Positions 10,600 through 21,149 of a stretch of DNA of 64,000 bases are shown piece by piece; position 1 is the first letter of the stretch, and the number at the start of each line of letters is the position of its first letter. Source of the stretch: Anastrepha obliqua (lineage: Eukaryota; Arthropoda; Insecta; Diptera; Tephritidae); NCBI RefSeq assembly GCF_027943255.1, contig NC_072892.1, positions 19,863,792 to 19,927,791 of the forward strand. The letters run 5' to 3'. Under the pieces are notes generated by a model. The model was not told the DNA's origin, ran no database searches, and saw only the letters and a program-made list of their open reading frames with translations. Position numbers and translations under genes: made by a program.

Positions 10600-13305
10600 T
10601 GGCTTCCATTCACTTTTACTATTAATCATTTAAAATATGATTACAAATTGCATAGACTGTATTGGTACTGACAAAATTTTAAGTTAAAAGAATGGCGACG
10701 GAAAAGTTGCATGCATTCAATTCCATTGTTATTCTATGCGAGCAGCAAAAGTCCAAGGAAGAGAAAGGGAACTGGTTAAAAAGGAATAAAATTGGGATTT
10801 GTGAAATTGTATAAATGGAGGGCGTAAACTGGCACTTTTAGCGAGTAGCTTTTGCGAGTGTGTGTTGTGTGTGTGTCGCTTGCCTGCACACACCAATGCG
10901 GTTGCGATTGAACTCAATTACAGGCACATTCACACACTCACACACACACACATGCATTCGATTGCACGAGAAAGCACATGTGAATGTTTGTTCAAACAAC
11001 ACACTTTAAAGTCCATTAGCAAAACGAAATGGCAAAAACATTTTGGCATCTGACATGTGTGAATTGGAATAAGGAGTGGACATTTTAAGCAAAAGTAAAC
11101 AAGATCAAGAATGATAAGAAAAATAAGTCATCAGGCAAACAATGGACGGAGTACAAAGCGCAAAATGCAATAAGCGTTAAGGACTAAGTGGCAAGAAAGA
11201 TGGAGTGCCGCACAAACGGCAAAAGACGAGGCAGAAGGGAAGCCCGAAAGCAGCTGAAATGAAGCAACTAGCAAATAAATGCGCAATTTTAAATTAAATC
11301 CAACAACATGAAAGCGAACAGTCCAAAGCAGTTAAATTACAAGATAATACGCTTAGCAAAGTTTTGACAAAAAATATGTATTAGAAAAGGAGAAAGCGAC
11401 CTCATCGACAAGACAAAAGGCAGCAAAAGTGAATTGAAGAGAACATAAAAGTTTTCCACTTTGAGTGAAACTTGTAAAGAATATGCGCGCAGGCACACAC
11501 TCACGCGTGCAAACATATGGTGCTTGTGCTCGTATGGTGGCATGAGATGGTGGGGGCAGGGGGGGCATGCAGGCATATACAAATCTGAAGTGGCGAAAAG
11601 ATTTTTTCCTCGAACAAAATATATTTTAATGCAAGAAGAAAATATGGCGGCCTACAACAATAAAATGCGCGCACAAAGGGTAGGCCCAGGCCACCAGTAC
11701 ACGCTGCTGCTCCGAGCATTGAGGCGCTTCACAGCACACGAAAGTTTCAACAAATAATGTATGCAAATTTGGGTTACAATTTGGGTACACGCACACTCCT
11801 GCGGCGCCCCACCCCTCGCTCTCCGGGCGTCAGCAAACAAAATGGCTGAAAACACATCCATACATGCACGCACACATACATGCATAGCCCAGAAAAATAC
11901 ACAAAAACTTTTCTTTTACCACATTTTAATGCGATGCATAAAAATTATTACTCACCGCTGCAGCTCGCCGGCCGCACGTACACTCCCTCAACCATTTACT
12001 CACTCATTCACTCACTCGCACACCGAGCCACACACCAACACACGCGATACCAACAACCGCTACAACATCATTGCCTACATTGCTCTCGCATGCATACGTA
12101 TGTATATGCGTGTCTGTGTGCCTGTGTGCCAGTCTGTCTGTCCGTGCTGGCTTCATTACAATTTGTGCCAATAAAAAACAATGCAAATGTGATTTGCCAT
12201 TACACCGGAAATCGTCGATAATACCACGTAATCCATACACAAAGCTGCAACACCCACATACACACACACATTTCGCACATCAGCTCAGGCTCCGACACAT
12301 TGGTGTTAACCCCCTGGCCGGGATAAAAGCGCTCAGCAGCGACATTGTCACACAGATGTCGCGTGGCGACGCTCAACGCTCGACGCTACGCAGCAGGCCG
12401 CCCACAATGGGTGAGGGTCTCGCGCCATTCGCAGCATTCAGCTGCCGTTAGCTGCTGCTAACAATTGCGAGCGTCGCATTGTTTCGGTTTGACTTTTTGT
12501 TCATTTACTTCAATACTGATTTTATTTAGGTGCAGTTGGTGTAGTTGGTTTCTTATTTCATTGTTTATTCGCTCGTTATTTCGGTACTCACTCGTGTTTG
12601 GCACTTGGCGAGTTTGTGGCACGACCCGTTTGTGGCGCAGAAATTAATGGTATTGATGCAAATAAATTTTCAACACTTGCAAAATTGTACACAGAAAGTT
12701 ATCGAGCATATGTGTGCATGTGTATGTGTGTGTATGTAGAAAGAACAAGTTTTAAAAGTCAATAAAAATACAAACGATTATTAAGTATTTCGAGTAATAT
12801 TGAATGCTGAATATTTTGAAGGCGACGCGTCTTAAAGTGTGATGCAAATAAGTAGTCTTTAAGAAAATACAAATAAAACCGTTAAATAAACTCGCAACTT
12901 TCGGCACTTCCTTGCTCACCCCACACAATTTGCGGATATATTTTATTTCACGAAAACTGAGGAATATTCGAATGTATTTGTGTGCAACAATTCATTTTTC
13001 TAAGTTCCAAGGAAGCTTTGTCTTCTACGTTGCCCGAAGTTTGCATGCTTGACAAATGCAAAAACTTTTCTCACCACTTTGAGTAATAACTTTTTATTTG
13101 ACTTCACCTGCGAACAAAAGTCCTGTTTACACATGTATTGGTATAGGTGAGCAAACACATGCACATATGCGCATATGCACACATGCACGTACATACAACT
13201 GCATTGCATGGAAACAACTGATTGGTAGAATCTATGAACATATAAATTTGCATAAATACAGTGACTCAAGAAATGATGACGCAATGAGCAAAGCACAGCC
13301 AGAAG
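10600..13305. other. Non-genic stretch rich in CA/TG microsatellite
   Basis: About 2.7 kb without a recognisable gene or element. Many short (CA)n/(TG)n tracts occur, for example 10,860-10,960 and 12,240-12,290. A more GC-rich island at about 12,290-12,480 is listed separately. Open frames here (such as 11,761-12,174) are His/Thr-rich translations of CA repeats. Probably host intergenic or intronic DNA. Confidence 0.5.
12290..12480 (+). promoter_or_regulatory. GC-rich island with TATA-like box, possible host regulatory region
   Basis: A 190-bp block clearly less AT-rich than its surroundings contains GGGATAAAAGCGC at about 12,319, a TATA-like element. It lacks microsatellite sequence. No gene downstream could be identified, so this is only a weak candidate for a host promoter or conserved noncoding element. 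Confidence 0.18.
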
Positions 13306-13472
13306 GTTAGTTTAGGTTAGGTAGTGATGGTTGCCCAGGGAGTGGGCCCACTTGGACGAAAAAGTTTGGTTAAGCCTTTTTTGCGATACCATTGCAAGAG
13401 GGGAAAAAGAGGTGAAGGAAAAGGACGACAGGACGAAAGGGAAAAGGGTGGGGAGGGTTGAGTGTTTGTGGG

Positions 13473-13856
13473 CTATGAACGGTGATTGGTCTGCGGTTGT
13501 GTTAACCTCTTTATGCTGCTGACGAAGTTCATCTGATTTTTGTTATCAAGACCCGCTGTATCAGCAGGCGCAGAAAAGAAGTGAGAACCAAGATGCTTGA
13601 ATCTTAGTCCCGCGAAAGCTGGGCAGTTAAGGAGTAGGTGCTGAGATGATTCCACCTCTTCCTCCATACAGCTGACGCAAAAAGAACTCGAAGTGATTCC
13701 GAGTCTCACGCCGGGCAGGATGCCCACGAAATTTGAGAGATGAGATTTCGGCATCCTCAGAATATCCCTCGAACGCCTCCTATCCAAACGTGGCCAGAAG
13801 GACTTCACGATCCTACACGTTCGTGTACTTACCCAGCGCTCGCTGAGTTGGTGCAA
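13473..13856 (-). pseudogene. LINE C-terminal domain with zinc motif
   Basis: The frame contains SHLSNFVGILPG followed by SSFCVSCMEEEVESSQHLLLNCP, a CX2C..HX4C motif as in LOA/I/R1 LINE C-termini, thought to bind nucleic acid. It continues the RNase H frame upstream (14,280-13,813) after one frameshift near 13,850. Confidence 0.8.
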
Positions 13857-14280
13857 AGCCCATCCTTCCAGGAGTAGAGCGCGTCAAGGGGATCCCGATC
13901 CTCTCCTTTCGCGGCCACAATACCTCACAGGTCACTTGTCTGGCCAGCTCATCGGCTTCGCAGCTTCCAGCAATGCCACTGTGACCAGGTTCCCAAATTA
14001 TCTTTATATCGAAGAATTCTGCTGCAATCGAGAGAGAGACCAGGCATTCCCTGACCAGTTTCGAGTGCACCATAATAGAGCTTAAGACCCTAATTGCCGC
14101 TTGGCTATCGGGGTAAATATTTACTTTCTTAACAGTTATTACGCTAGTAAGTAGCCAGTCAGCTGCTTCTTTAATTGCGGCGACCTCTGCTTGGAACACA
14201 CTGCAGTGATCCGGTAGCCTGAATTTGAGTTTGATGGGGAGCTTTTTGCAGAAAACTCCTCCTCCAACCGTACTGTCCAA
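13813..14280 (-). pseudogene. LINE RNase H domain
   Basis: RNase H motifs are CSVFQAEVAAIKEAADWL (Glu), IYPDSQAAIRVLSS (Asp) and IIWEPGHSGIAGSCEADELA (terminal Asp). It lies directly after the RT thumb, with the frame change near 14,280. The Trp-Val-Pro of the usual WVPGH is Trp-Glu-Pro here, a sign of decay. Confidence 0.82.
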
Positions 14281-14289
14281 CTTCGAGCC

Positions 14290-15103
14290 GTCTGTGAACC
14301 AGGCCCTGTCCCCAAGTGCTGTCCCCGGTCCACTCCTCCCTTGATGGAATATGGGTGGAGAAAGTTACGCTTGGACTAAGCGAAGGCACGCACTGATCCG
14401 TCGACGAGGGGATGAACTCAAAGTTTCTGAGGATGCTTGAGTGCTTATATGTAAGATTGGGCTTATAGCCCAAGCCGCTCAGTCTAATTGCGGTACGTGC
14501 AGCAGCAATTCTGCCTGCGATATCTATTGGTATCACATTTAAGATTACATTAAGCGCTAGAGTGAGAGTAGTTCGAAGCGCCCCACTGATTCCAATGAGC
14601 GCAGACCTTTGAACTCTCTCTAGCTTTTTAACTGATGTCGTCCTCTCTAGTGAATTCCACCAGACAACGACTCCATATAACAAGATTGGCTTTATTATGG
14701 TATTATAGAGGCAAAATACAACTCTAGGCGAGAGTCCCCATCTTTTGCCAATTGCGCCCTTGCATCCATACAAGGCAATTGTTGCCTTCCTTACTCTCTC
14801 TTCAATGTTGGGCTTCCACGTTTGCTTACTGTCAAGGATTACACCTAGGCACTTAACCTTGCCAGAAAGTACCAACGGAGCGCCCTCCATCAAAGGGATA
14901 TGAGCTCTGGGTATTTTATATTTCCTCGTGAAAAGAACGAGCTCCGTCTTAAGAGGATTCACCGATAAGCCGCAGTCCGCTGCCCATCGAACAATTACGT
15001 TCAGATACCCCTGCATTAAATCGTACAGGGCATCTATACACTTTCCTCTAACAATTAATACCACATCGTCCACGTAGGCAATCACCCTACAGCCCCTCCC
15101 CAC
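14290..15103 (-). pseudogene. LINE RT palm/thumb with YVDD box
   Basis: This long minus frame starts just before the catalytic box AYVDDVVL (about 15,060-15,082). It then reads LSVNPLKTELVLF, VKCLGVILDSKQTWKPNIEE, KRWGLSPRVVFCLYNTIIKP and YGVVVWWNSLER, the conserved thumb of LOA-like RTs. The start codon is an accident of the frame. The true upstream part lies in the frame at 15,082-15,520 and is offset by a 14-bp tandem duplication at about 15,091-15,128. Confidence 0.85.
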
Positions 15104-15520
15104 CAGCCCCTCCCCACCAGCCCCTCCAGCAAGTCATTAATAACAATGATCCCGAGAAATGGTGGTTGCGGTGGGCCCCTGCTCACCTGCCGATGGAGAG
15201 AGACGCCGCCCCTCTCTGCCACGACCGTTCTGTTGCTAAGCATTCTGTAAATAAACCTGGGAAGGTCGGTTCCAACACCCAGCCTACACAGAGATTTAAT
15301 GATTGCCTCCGGGAGAACGTTATTAAAAGCCGCCTCGATGTCGAGGAAGGCCCCAACTGTGAGTTCTTTCTGATATAGAGATTCCTCAATGTCTTTAACA
15401 ATTGTGTGCAGCGCGGATTCCCCTGATCTGCCCTTGCAGTAAGGATGTTCGGTATGCGACAAAGGCCCCCGAGGAATTCCGCTTCTTATGTGTAGGTCAA
15501 TCAACCTCCCAGAAGAAGAA
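15082..15520 (-). pseudogene. LINE RT fingers and motif A
   Basis: The coding part includes RLIDLHIRSG, YCKGRSGESALHTIVKDIE and VGAFLDIEAAFNNVLPEAI (motif A Asp), then a decayed PQG block. The frame is thrown off just before YVDD by the tandem CCCCTCCCCACCAG unit. The apparent extension beyond 15,520 is SINE sequence. Confidence 0.8.
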
Positions 15521-15537
15521 GAACGCATTCGTAATGT

Positions 15538-15731
15538 TGTAGTTGTTGTTTTGTAGCTGCATAAACATATATGTATATATATAAATGGCGCGTACACCCT
15601 TTTTGGGTGTTTGGCCGAGCTGCATAAACATGCCCCATGCATATACGGGGAATGCTACTGAGGTGACAGTCCTTGGCTGGATATTAATCCTGATCGATCC
15701 GAGGATACGTAGAATCGACTGTCGTGGGAGC
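15538..15731 (-). mobile_element. SINE-like repeat (family B), copy 2, carrying a SINE-A fragment
   Basis: The repeat is flanked by the exact 17-mer GAACGCATTCGTAATGT at 15,521-15,537 and 15,732-15,748, so its ends are certain. It runs from a degenerate (GTT)n at the left to GTCGTGGGAG at the right, matching copies 1 and 3. A 49-bp piece of SINE-A plus its own 14-bp duplication interrupts it at 15,569-15,631. Confidence 0.9.
15569..15617 (-). mobile_element. 5'-truncated SINE-A inserted into SINE-B
   Basis: The TA-rich tail followed by GGCGCGTACACCC and GTGTTTGGCCG equals the 3' terminal ~50 bp of the full SINE-A at 17,301-17,621. It is flanked by the exact 14-mer AGCTGCATAAACAT at 15,555-15,568 and 15,618-15,631. 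Confidence 0.9.
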
Positions 15732-15767
15732 GAACGCATTCGTAATGTGATGTTTCACTTAGGGCCC

Positions 15768-16165
15768 CTTGGGTTAGGTTAGGTTATGGTGGTAGTCGGT
15801 CTGCACGACCAACTCACTTAGTCCTTACAGGTCCGTTGCGATACCACTGTGCTGCACGGGAACCCCACTTACTTTCCTTCGTGGAACCATTTTGTGGCTC
15901 TTATGAAATGTAGAATTGATCCCAACCCCACGCCAGACAGCTCTGTAACAGAATTAAAAAAGTATTGACCTATACAACCTGCTCTCATTTTAGCTAGGGC
16001 TGGACAATTGCAAACGAAGTGCTCAACTGTTTCTTCCTCTTTCTCATCTCTACAACTTCTGCAATATTTATGGAGGCAAACTCCTAGTCTGGAGGAATGC
16101 CTGCCAAATAGCTAATGACCGGTTATGCAAGTCTCGACCTTCGGAATATCATCTCTTGAGATACT
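15768..16165 (-). pseudogene. LINE 3' end (RNase H-LINE C-terminus), close to the copy at 39.0-40.0 kb
   Basis: The minus strand reads LFGRHSSRLGVCLHKYCRSC and RDEKEEETVEHFVCNCPALA, then LSGVGLGSILHFIRATKW and a stop. It is nearly the same as the plus-strand copy ending at 39,902. The 3' UTR includes the CGACTACCACCATAACC block and ends in two to three TAACC units at 15,772-15,787. The CX2C..HX4C motif is intact but there are frame breaks upstream. Confidence 0.8.
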
Positions 16166-16699
16166 AAGCTTTCATTTAAATAAATTGAATCGGAAACTTA
16201 AATTAATATCAGAAGACATCGTAGGAAAAGCACTTTAGATGGATTTCGTAAATAAATATTTTTCAATTGATTTAACATTTTTTCCACCACAGTGAACTGA
16301 ATTGAAAAATACCAAGGCGAATCTATTAAAAGTGGTGTTGGTAAGCCAGCTGATTTGTTTTTTTTTTCGCCGTGTTCATGTGACTGTCAGCACAGAATAA
16401 AACAAGGCGAATCAGTGGTGTGTTTTCTACTTCCCCAATCCCTTGCCGTGACATCAAACGTACAAAACATTGTTGTTGGTCTAGTGCCCCCACCTTCAAT
16501 AAATGCGCTTTGAAAAATACCTTTTACAATCAGAGAAAAATATTTTCGTTAAGGGTCAAAATGTACAGCTCGCGATAAGTCACATCAACAGTTTGACTAG
16601 TTTTATAATATATATTTTTGTGAATTTTTTACTTTATTTGTAAAATTATAGCTAACGGCTTAACAAATTCCATATAAATCCAAGTTCCAAACTTTACTC
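16166..16699. other. AT-rich unassigned sequence
   Basis: No protein signature or repeat recognised. Confidence 0.4.
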
Positions 16700-16985
16700 G
16701 AAAATTAATTTGAAAAAGGCAAGCCAAGAGGCACCGTGAGAATGGTGCTAAACATTAAGACCAAAAAACATCCATTGTATTCGAAGCCCTGGAAAGTAAA
16801 AGGGCTTACAGTCAAAGAGGAAAGAAGAGTAGTGACAGAGAGAAAAAGAGATAGGATGTAGTGACAGAGACAGAGATAGCTAGTCGCGTGAGAATTTTCC
16901 AGATTCTTTGGCAAATCTGAAAATATCCTCCAGTTTGAGAGAACGAATTTTACTCATTCTTATGACAGCGGAACTCAAAATTCGT
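16700..16985 (-). repeat. LINE 3' end, same family as 47.0-47.9 kb
   Basis: Reverse-complement comparison gives GGAGGATATTTWCAGATTTG, GGAAAATTCTCAC and the CTGTCTCT-rich tail in the same order as 47,680-47,880. This is the 3' coding end and 3' UTR only. Confidence 0.7.
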
Positions 16986-16997
16986 AGCCTTGCTATA

Positions 16998-17882
16998 CCC
17001 TATGATCAGAAAGTACCGGGAATATTTAAATAAAACAAAACAGAGTTAAATTTCAGGCAAATTTATTTCATCTCCTTCAAAATATGACCCGTCTGAAGCA
17101 ATACACATGTGCTAACGTTTAACCCAGTCCTCCAAGTACCCCTGGTAGGCCGACGAAGGGATGGCCTTCAGCTCCTTCGTCGCATTCCTCCTCTATTGAC
17201 TGAAATCTCCTTCCACGAAGTGGTAACTTCAGCTTGGGAAATAAAAAGAAGTCACACGGGGCCATATCAGGTGAATACGGTACTTGCACGATGGTATTTA
17301 TATATATATATATATATAATTGGCGCATACACCCTTTTTGGGTGTTTGGCCGAGCTCCTCCTCCTATTTGTGGTGTGCATCTTGATGTGGTTCCACAAAT
17401 GGAGGGATCTACAGTTTCAAGCCGACTCCGAACGGCAGATATTTTTATGAGGAGTTTTTTCATGGCAGAAATACACTCGGAGGTTTGCCATTGCCTGCCG
17501 AGGGGCGACCGCTAAATGCTTTTCTAAATTTTGGTGTTTTCACCGAGATTCGAACCGACGTTCTCTCTGTGAATTCCGAATGGTAGTCACGCACCAACCC
17601 ATTCGGCTACGGCGGCTGCCGCGATGGTATTTACTTGTGTCAAATAATCCAGGACAATTTGGGTTCGGTGCAATGGCGCGTTATCATCATGCAAAATACA
17701 AGAATTGTTTGCCCACATTTCCGGTTGTTTGCGACATACATCATCTCTCCAATGCTTCAAAACGGATAAATAATATGCTTTATTGACTGTCTGGCCCGAT
17801 GGAAGGTAGTCATGGTGCACTACGCCTTGGCAATCGATGAAAACAGTCAACACCCCCTTCGCGGTACTTTTTGATCATAGGG
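16998..17882 (-). mobile_element. Internally deleted mariner with matching TIRs, split by a SINE
   Basis: Terminal inverted repeats CCCTATGATCAGAAAGTACC (16,998) and its complement ending at 17,882 (one internal difference) are flanked by TA dinucleotides (16,996-16,997 and 17,883-17,884). The minus strand encodes only the C-terminal half of a mariner transposase: VVHHDYLPSGQTVNKAYYLS, CILHDDNAPLHRTQIVLDYL (second catalytic Asp) and YSPDMAPCDFFLFPKLKLPL (third Asp). The N-terminal half and first Asp are absent. A full SINE-A is inserted at 17,301-17,621. Excluding the SINE, the element is about 550 bp against the usual ~1.3 kb. Confidence 0.9.
17301..17621 (-). mobile_element. Full-length tRNA-type SINE (family A)
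   Basis: It is flanked by the exact 12-mer CGATGGTATTTA at 17,289-17,300 and 17,622-17,633. Read on the minus strand, the head contains a box A-like GTAGCCGAATGGGTTGG and a perfect box B, GGTTCGAATCTC, spaced as in tRNA genes. A ~220-bp body follows, ending in a (TA)n tail. This is the structure of a tRNA-derived SINE transcribed by RNA polymerase III. Other copies are at 15,569, 42,925, 57,817 and 61,285. Confidence 0.93.
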
Positions 17883-17989
17883 TATATGTACTTAGCCATT
17901 TTTTTCTACAAAATTAATATTTGGTTGATGCACCTCAACTTTAATTATGAGCCAAAGATTCTCGATTGACTTAAGATTCAGATTGGTGC

Positions 17990-18690
17990 AGATACAAACT
18001 GGTTAACTCTTGCAAGGAGGAGATCAAATCTCTTGGGTGTGGAGATAGCATGTCTCTGATCTGGGTTCCAGGACATAAGACATAGGAATATAGAGGGAAA
18101 GGTTGACTGAATTTTTCTCAGAGGGGTTCTACCCACACATCGGCATCCCCTTGTTAAAGGGAAATTGCACAACATGTTTCTCAGAAAAGCGTACGACAGA
18201 AGGAGTTCCATTTATTCTTGTGCTATTTCGAAAACGCTTTGACCGCAATACAAAAGACACAAGACGCAAAAAGGTCTGGAGACTACTCGCTATTCAAGTT
18301 CCCGACTCGCAGCTGTGATTATCGGCCATTGGGCAATCGGTACACACGCAGGAAAGTCAGGTTTACCTTTTAATTCCCATTGCCGAAGCTGTGGGGACCT
18401 TTCAGAGAAGAAGACTGTTGAGCACTCTCTCTGTAAATGTCCTGGCTTGACAGCTAGATGATTAAGCTCACTTGGTGCTCCCTTGTTCGACAGCCTGGGC
18501 AGTGCTCCAACCTAAGTCCCATTAACCTTCTTCATTGCATCAACAGCTTTTGTTGGCTGCAGATATCTGCCCTTTGGAGTTCTCAAAATATAATATGTAG
18601 TATCAAAACGGCGCTTTAGTGCTACTTAAGAAGTGTCAGATTGGTACTTCAACCATTTCAGCTACCTACCTATGATCGGGGCTATTTCCA
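17990..18690 (+). pseudogene. LOA-like LINE fragment (RNase H end and C-terminus), sibling of copies at 0.2 and 9.5 kb
   Basis: Nucleotide similarity to 440-774 begins near 17,995 (AACTCTTGCAAGGAGGAGAT) and includes LIWVPGHKT..NIEG at about 18,055-18,100. The rest matches the minus-strand copy at 9.5-10.1 kb: HIGIPLLKGNCTTCF, IIGHWAIGTHAGKSGLP and a CX2C..HX4C region near 18,380-18,450. It lacks the SINE-B insertion of copy 1. Multiple frame breaks. Confidence 0.75.
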
Positions 18691-19260
18691 GGCTGTTCCT
18701 GTATAAAAATTAATTTTTTAGACAAATAATCCTTTACTTGAAAGAGAAAAATAAAGAATAGAGATTGCAAAATAAATACGTACTTGCCAGCTTCGCATGA
18801 TAACACGGCAGAGAATCAGATGATGAGTTGGTCTACGTACGAGAAGTGCTGCTCAAACGAAGGCAATTTTCTCTAAGAACGCGCTGACACTTAATCACGT
18901 TTATTGATCAATCAGTGACAATGAAAACTTTCACAGGTTATTCTACTGTTTTCATGCCGGTACATCTAACGCAATCATTGCCTCACCTATCACATTCCGT
19001 CGGGCGTTGAGAGGTTGAATTTCAATGAATTCAGAAGATCACTTTCCTCTAATACAGCTCTGTACATGTTTCGTGTTTATAGCCCACTGGTGGCACCTTA
19101 AATGTATTTTGGGGTCAGGGGGAACTGTTGTTGTTCTTATTTCACTCGTAGATTGTTGACTAAAGCCCAATCTTACATATTCTTAAGTATTGCATCGATT
19201 TTTCAAACTTTTGAACTCGATAAAGCAATTCTCTTCAGGCAGAGTATTGTTTAAAAGCGC
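18691..19260. other. Unassigned AT-rich sequence
   Basis: No domain recognised. The left end of the following transposon presumably lies here, but I could not match a terminal repeat. Confidence 0.4.
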
Positions 19261-20285
19261 GTGGAAGTATTTTGCGAAAAAAGAAAACGAGTAATGGATT
19301 TCAAAAGTAATTGTGTGAATTTATTATATTTGGCTGGAAAATCACAACCAGCGATTGTTCGTGAGTTCGACCACCTTAAAGTAAATAAAGTTTTTGTTTA
19401 TCGCACCATTACTCGTTACAATGAAACTGGTAGCATCGCGAAACGTTATGGAAGTGGTCATCAAAAGACTGCAACGTCACGTGAAATGGTTCAAAAAGTG
19501 AAGAAGCGACTTGAGCGAAATCCAATCAAATGACGAAAGAACTGAAAATATCTGACCGGAACATCCGCCGCATACTGAAAAGTGATCTCAAAGTCAAGCC
19601 TTACAAGATCCAAAAGGCGCATGATCTTGAGAGAACGAAGGAGTTGCCTCGCTTGCCCGAATGTACGGAACAGTTTTCTGATGAGAAAATGTTTGAAATT
19701 GAGCAATTCGTAAACCCCGAAACCGATTGGGTTTATTTGACCGACGGTACATACGAGAATTTGAATGATCGATTGGCTACCAGATGGTCGCGTCCAATCG
19801 TTTTTATTGAGCCTGGCGTCAAGGTAAATACAAATTATTATCGGAAGGTTGCTTTGAAGCCATGGTCAGACAAACATTTCGGTGGCAGACCATGGTCTTT
19901 TCGACAGGACTCGGCACCGTCACACAAAGCACGAGTGAACCAAGAATAACTGAAAAAAAGCAATGTTCCGAACTTCATAAAGTCCACACAACGGCTCTCA
20001 AACTCACCAGACGCGAATCCGATGGATTATTCTCTTTGGGCCATTTTGGTGAGCAAAGTCCGAACTTAATGGTTTAACTGGTCTCGAGGCGCTGAAAAAA
20101 GTCATTGTGCGCGAGTGGGCCAAAATACCTGCACGTCGGGCAGCTTGCGATGCGTTTCTGGTCCGTTTCAAGGCCATAGTCAAGGCAAAAGGTGGACATA
20201 CCGAGCAAAAGTAAATTGATTCTTAATTTCGTATTATTTTCACACATTTTTTAATGGGTTACACTTCGAGTCAGGGACCCTATAT
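19261..20285 (+). pseudogene. maT-like (DD37D-type) Tc1/mariner transposon relic
   Basis: Pieces in order: an N-terminal HTH region (19,294-19,530; CVNLLYLAGKSQPAIVREFD, SREMVQKVKKRLERNP), a second HTH segment (19,530-19,640; ISDRNIRRILKSDLKVKPYK), the catalytic core YLTDGTYENLNDRLATRW, FIEPGVKVNTNYYR and RQDSAPSHKARVNQE, and after a stop SPDANPMDYSLW (final Asp). The Asp-Asp spacing is 38 residues in this copy by hand count, near the DD37D expected for maT-like elements. The 3' end may be CGAGTCAGGGACCC at about 20,266-20,280. Stops at 19,531 and 19,947 disable it. Confidence 0.75.
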
Positions 20286-20521
20286 AAGTAAATAATTTTA
20301 CTTAGAGATAATTTTTCTTCATAGAAGCCTAATAGCGAACGATGTGAAGTTATGCCAAGCTAAGGAATTTATGCGAAACAATATCCCTTATCTGTCTGAT
20401 TTTGCAGTGCTGATTTCAGGTAAATAATAAAATGAGCAGAGGTTCAAGTGTGAATCGTTTCACTTCGTGAATATTTTAACTTTGAAAGGCACGTGGTTAC
20501 CCTATTAAAACGAAAATGTTC

Positions 20522-20774
20522 TGAGGCTGTCGAAAACTCTGTTCATTAACTTTTTCACTCATTTTGTGATATTTTATTAATTAAATTATTAAATCCGATA
20601 TGGCGACTGAAATCTGCAGAGGGAAATGCTTATGGGTTGGTAACACCCTGAGGCTGTCGAAAATTTCGCTAATTAATTTTTTCACTTATTTTGTGATATT
20701 TTATTTTTAAATTACTAAATCCGATACGGCGATGCAATACGCGGAAGGAAATGGCTATGGGTTGCTCACACCCT
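20522..20774. repeat. Tandem duplication, ~126-bp unit, two copies
   Basis: Unit 1 (about 20,522-20,648) and unit 2 (about 20,649-20,774) both start with TGAGGCTGTCGAAAA and TTTTGTGATATTTTATT and end with GGGTTG followed by ACACCC. They differ by scattered substitutions and small indels. Confidence 0.85.
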
Positions 20775-20965
20775 GAGGAAGAGTGACGACAATATCGCGA
20801 ATCAGGCAGGACGAAGTGTAGGCAAACCACGAACGACCTGGCGCAGTTCAACAGAGACGGAAATGGGGTCTTTGAATAAGACTTGGAATGAACTTAGAGC
20901 CATTGCACGAAACCGTGTTCAATGGCGAAGAGGAGTTGTTGACGCCCTGCGCTCCAACTAGAAGC
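20775..20965 (+). pseudogene. RTE-like LINE C-terminus fragment
   Basis: The plus frame reads GKPRTTWRSSTETEMGSLNK then TWNELRAIARNRVQWRRGVV, DALRSN and a stop. This is the W+..+.AR.R..W+..V.AL pattern that ends RTE-type endonuclease-RT proteins (compare AQNRVRWKSLVEALCSRG at about 8040-8095). Only the last ~60 codons remain. Confidence 0.6.
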
Positions 20966-21149
20966 TAGAGGAACCTTTATTTATATTATAGTATGAATTA
21001 TCTCAGTGATGACTTCTGCTAGTTGTTGTTTTAAGTTGAAAAAAGCGACGTGTTATCTTCATACAAAATTAATATACTTTTTTGTTATTTGTAATTTTCT
21101 GCATCCTCCACTACTTTACTATGTAATTAAAAGTCTCTTCTAACTAACA

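Larger units (their letters stand above)
13307..15768 (-). mobile_element. LOA-like LINE (RT to 3' end), minus strand
   Basis: Minus-strand domains in order: RT fingers/palm (15,500-15,080), RT palm/thumb (15,100-14,400), RNase H (14,280-13,900) and a C-terminal zinc motif (about 13,690-13,620). The 3' end carries TAACCTAAAC-type repeats at about 13,304-13,322. The RT part is interrupted by a SINE-B insertion with a 17-bp target duplication (15,521-15,748). The element is 5' truncated. At least three frame breaks make it non-functional. Confidence 0.82.

Noticed and set aside
11761..12174. 137-codon frame rich in His, Thr and Cys
   Set aside because: Composition follows CA/TG microsatellite; no recognisable domain.
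15771..15790. True telomere repeat array
   Set aside because: Only two to three units, placed exactly at a LINE 3' end.
17301..17621. Functional tRNA gene
   Set aside because: Box A and B are present but no cloverleaf with acceptor pairing is apparent, and the unit continues into a SINE body.
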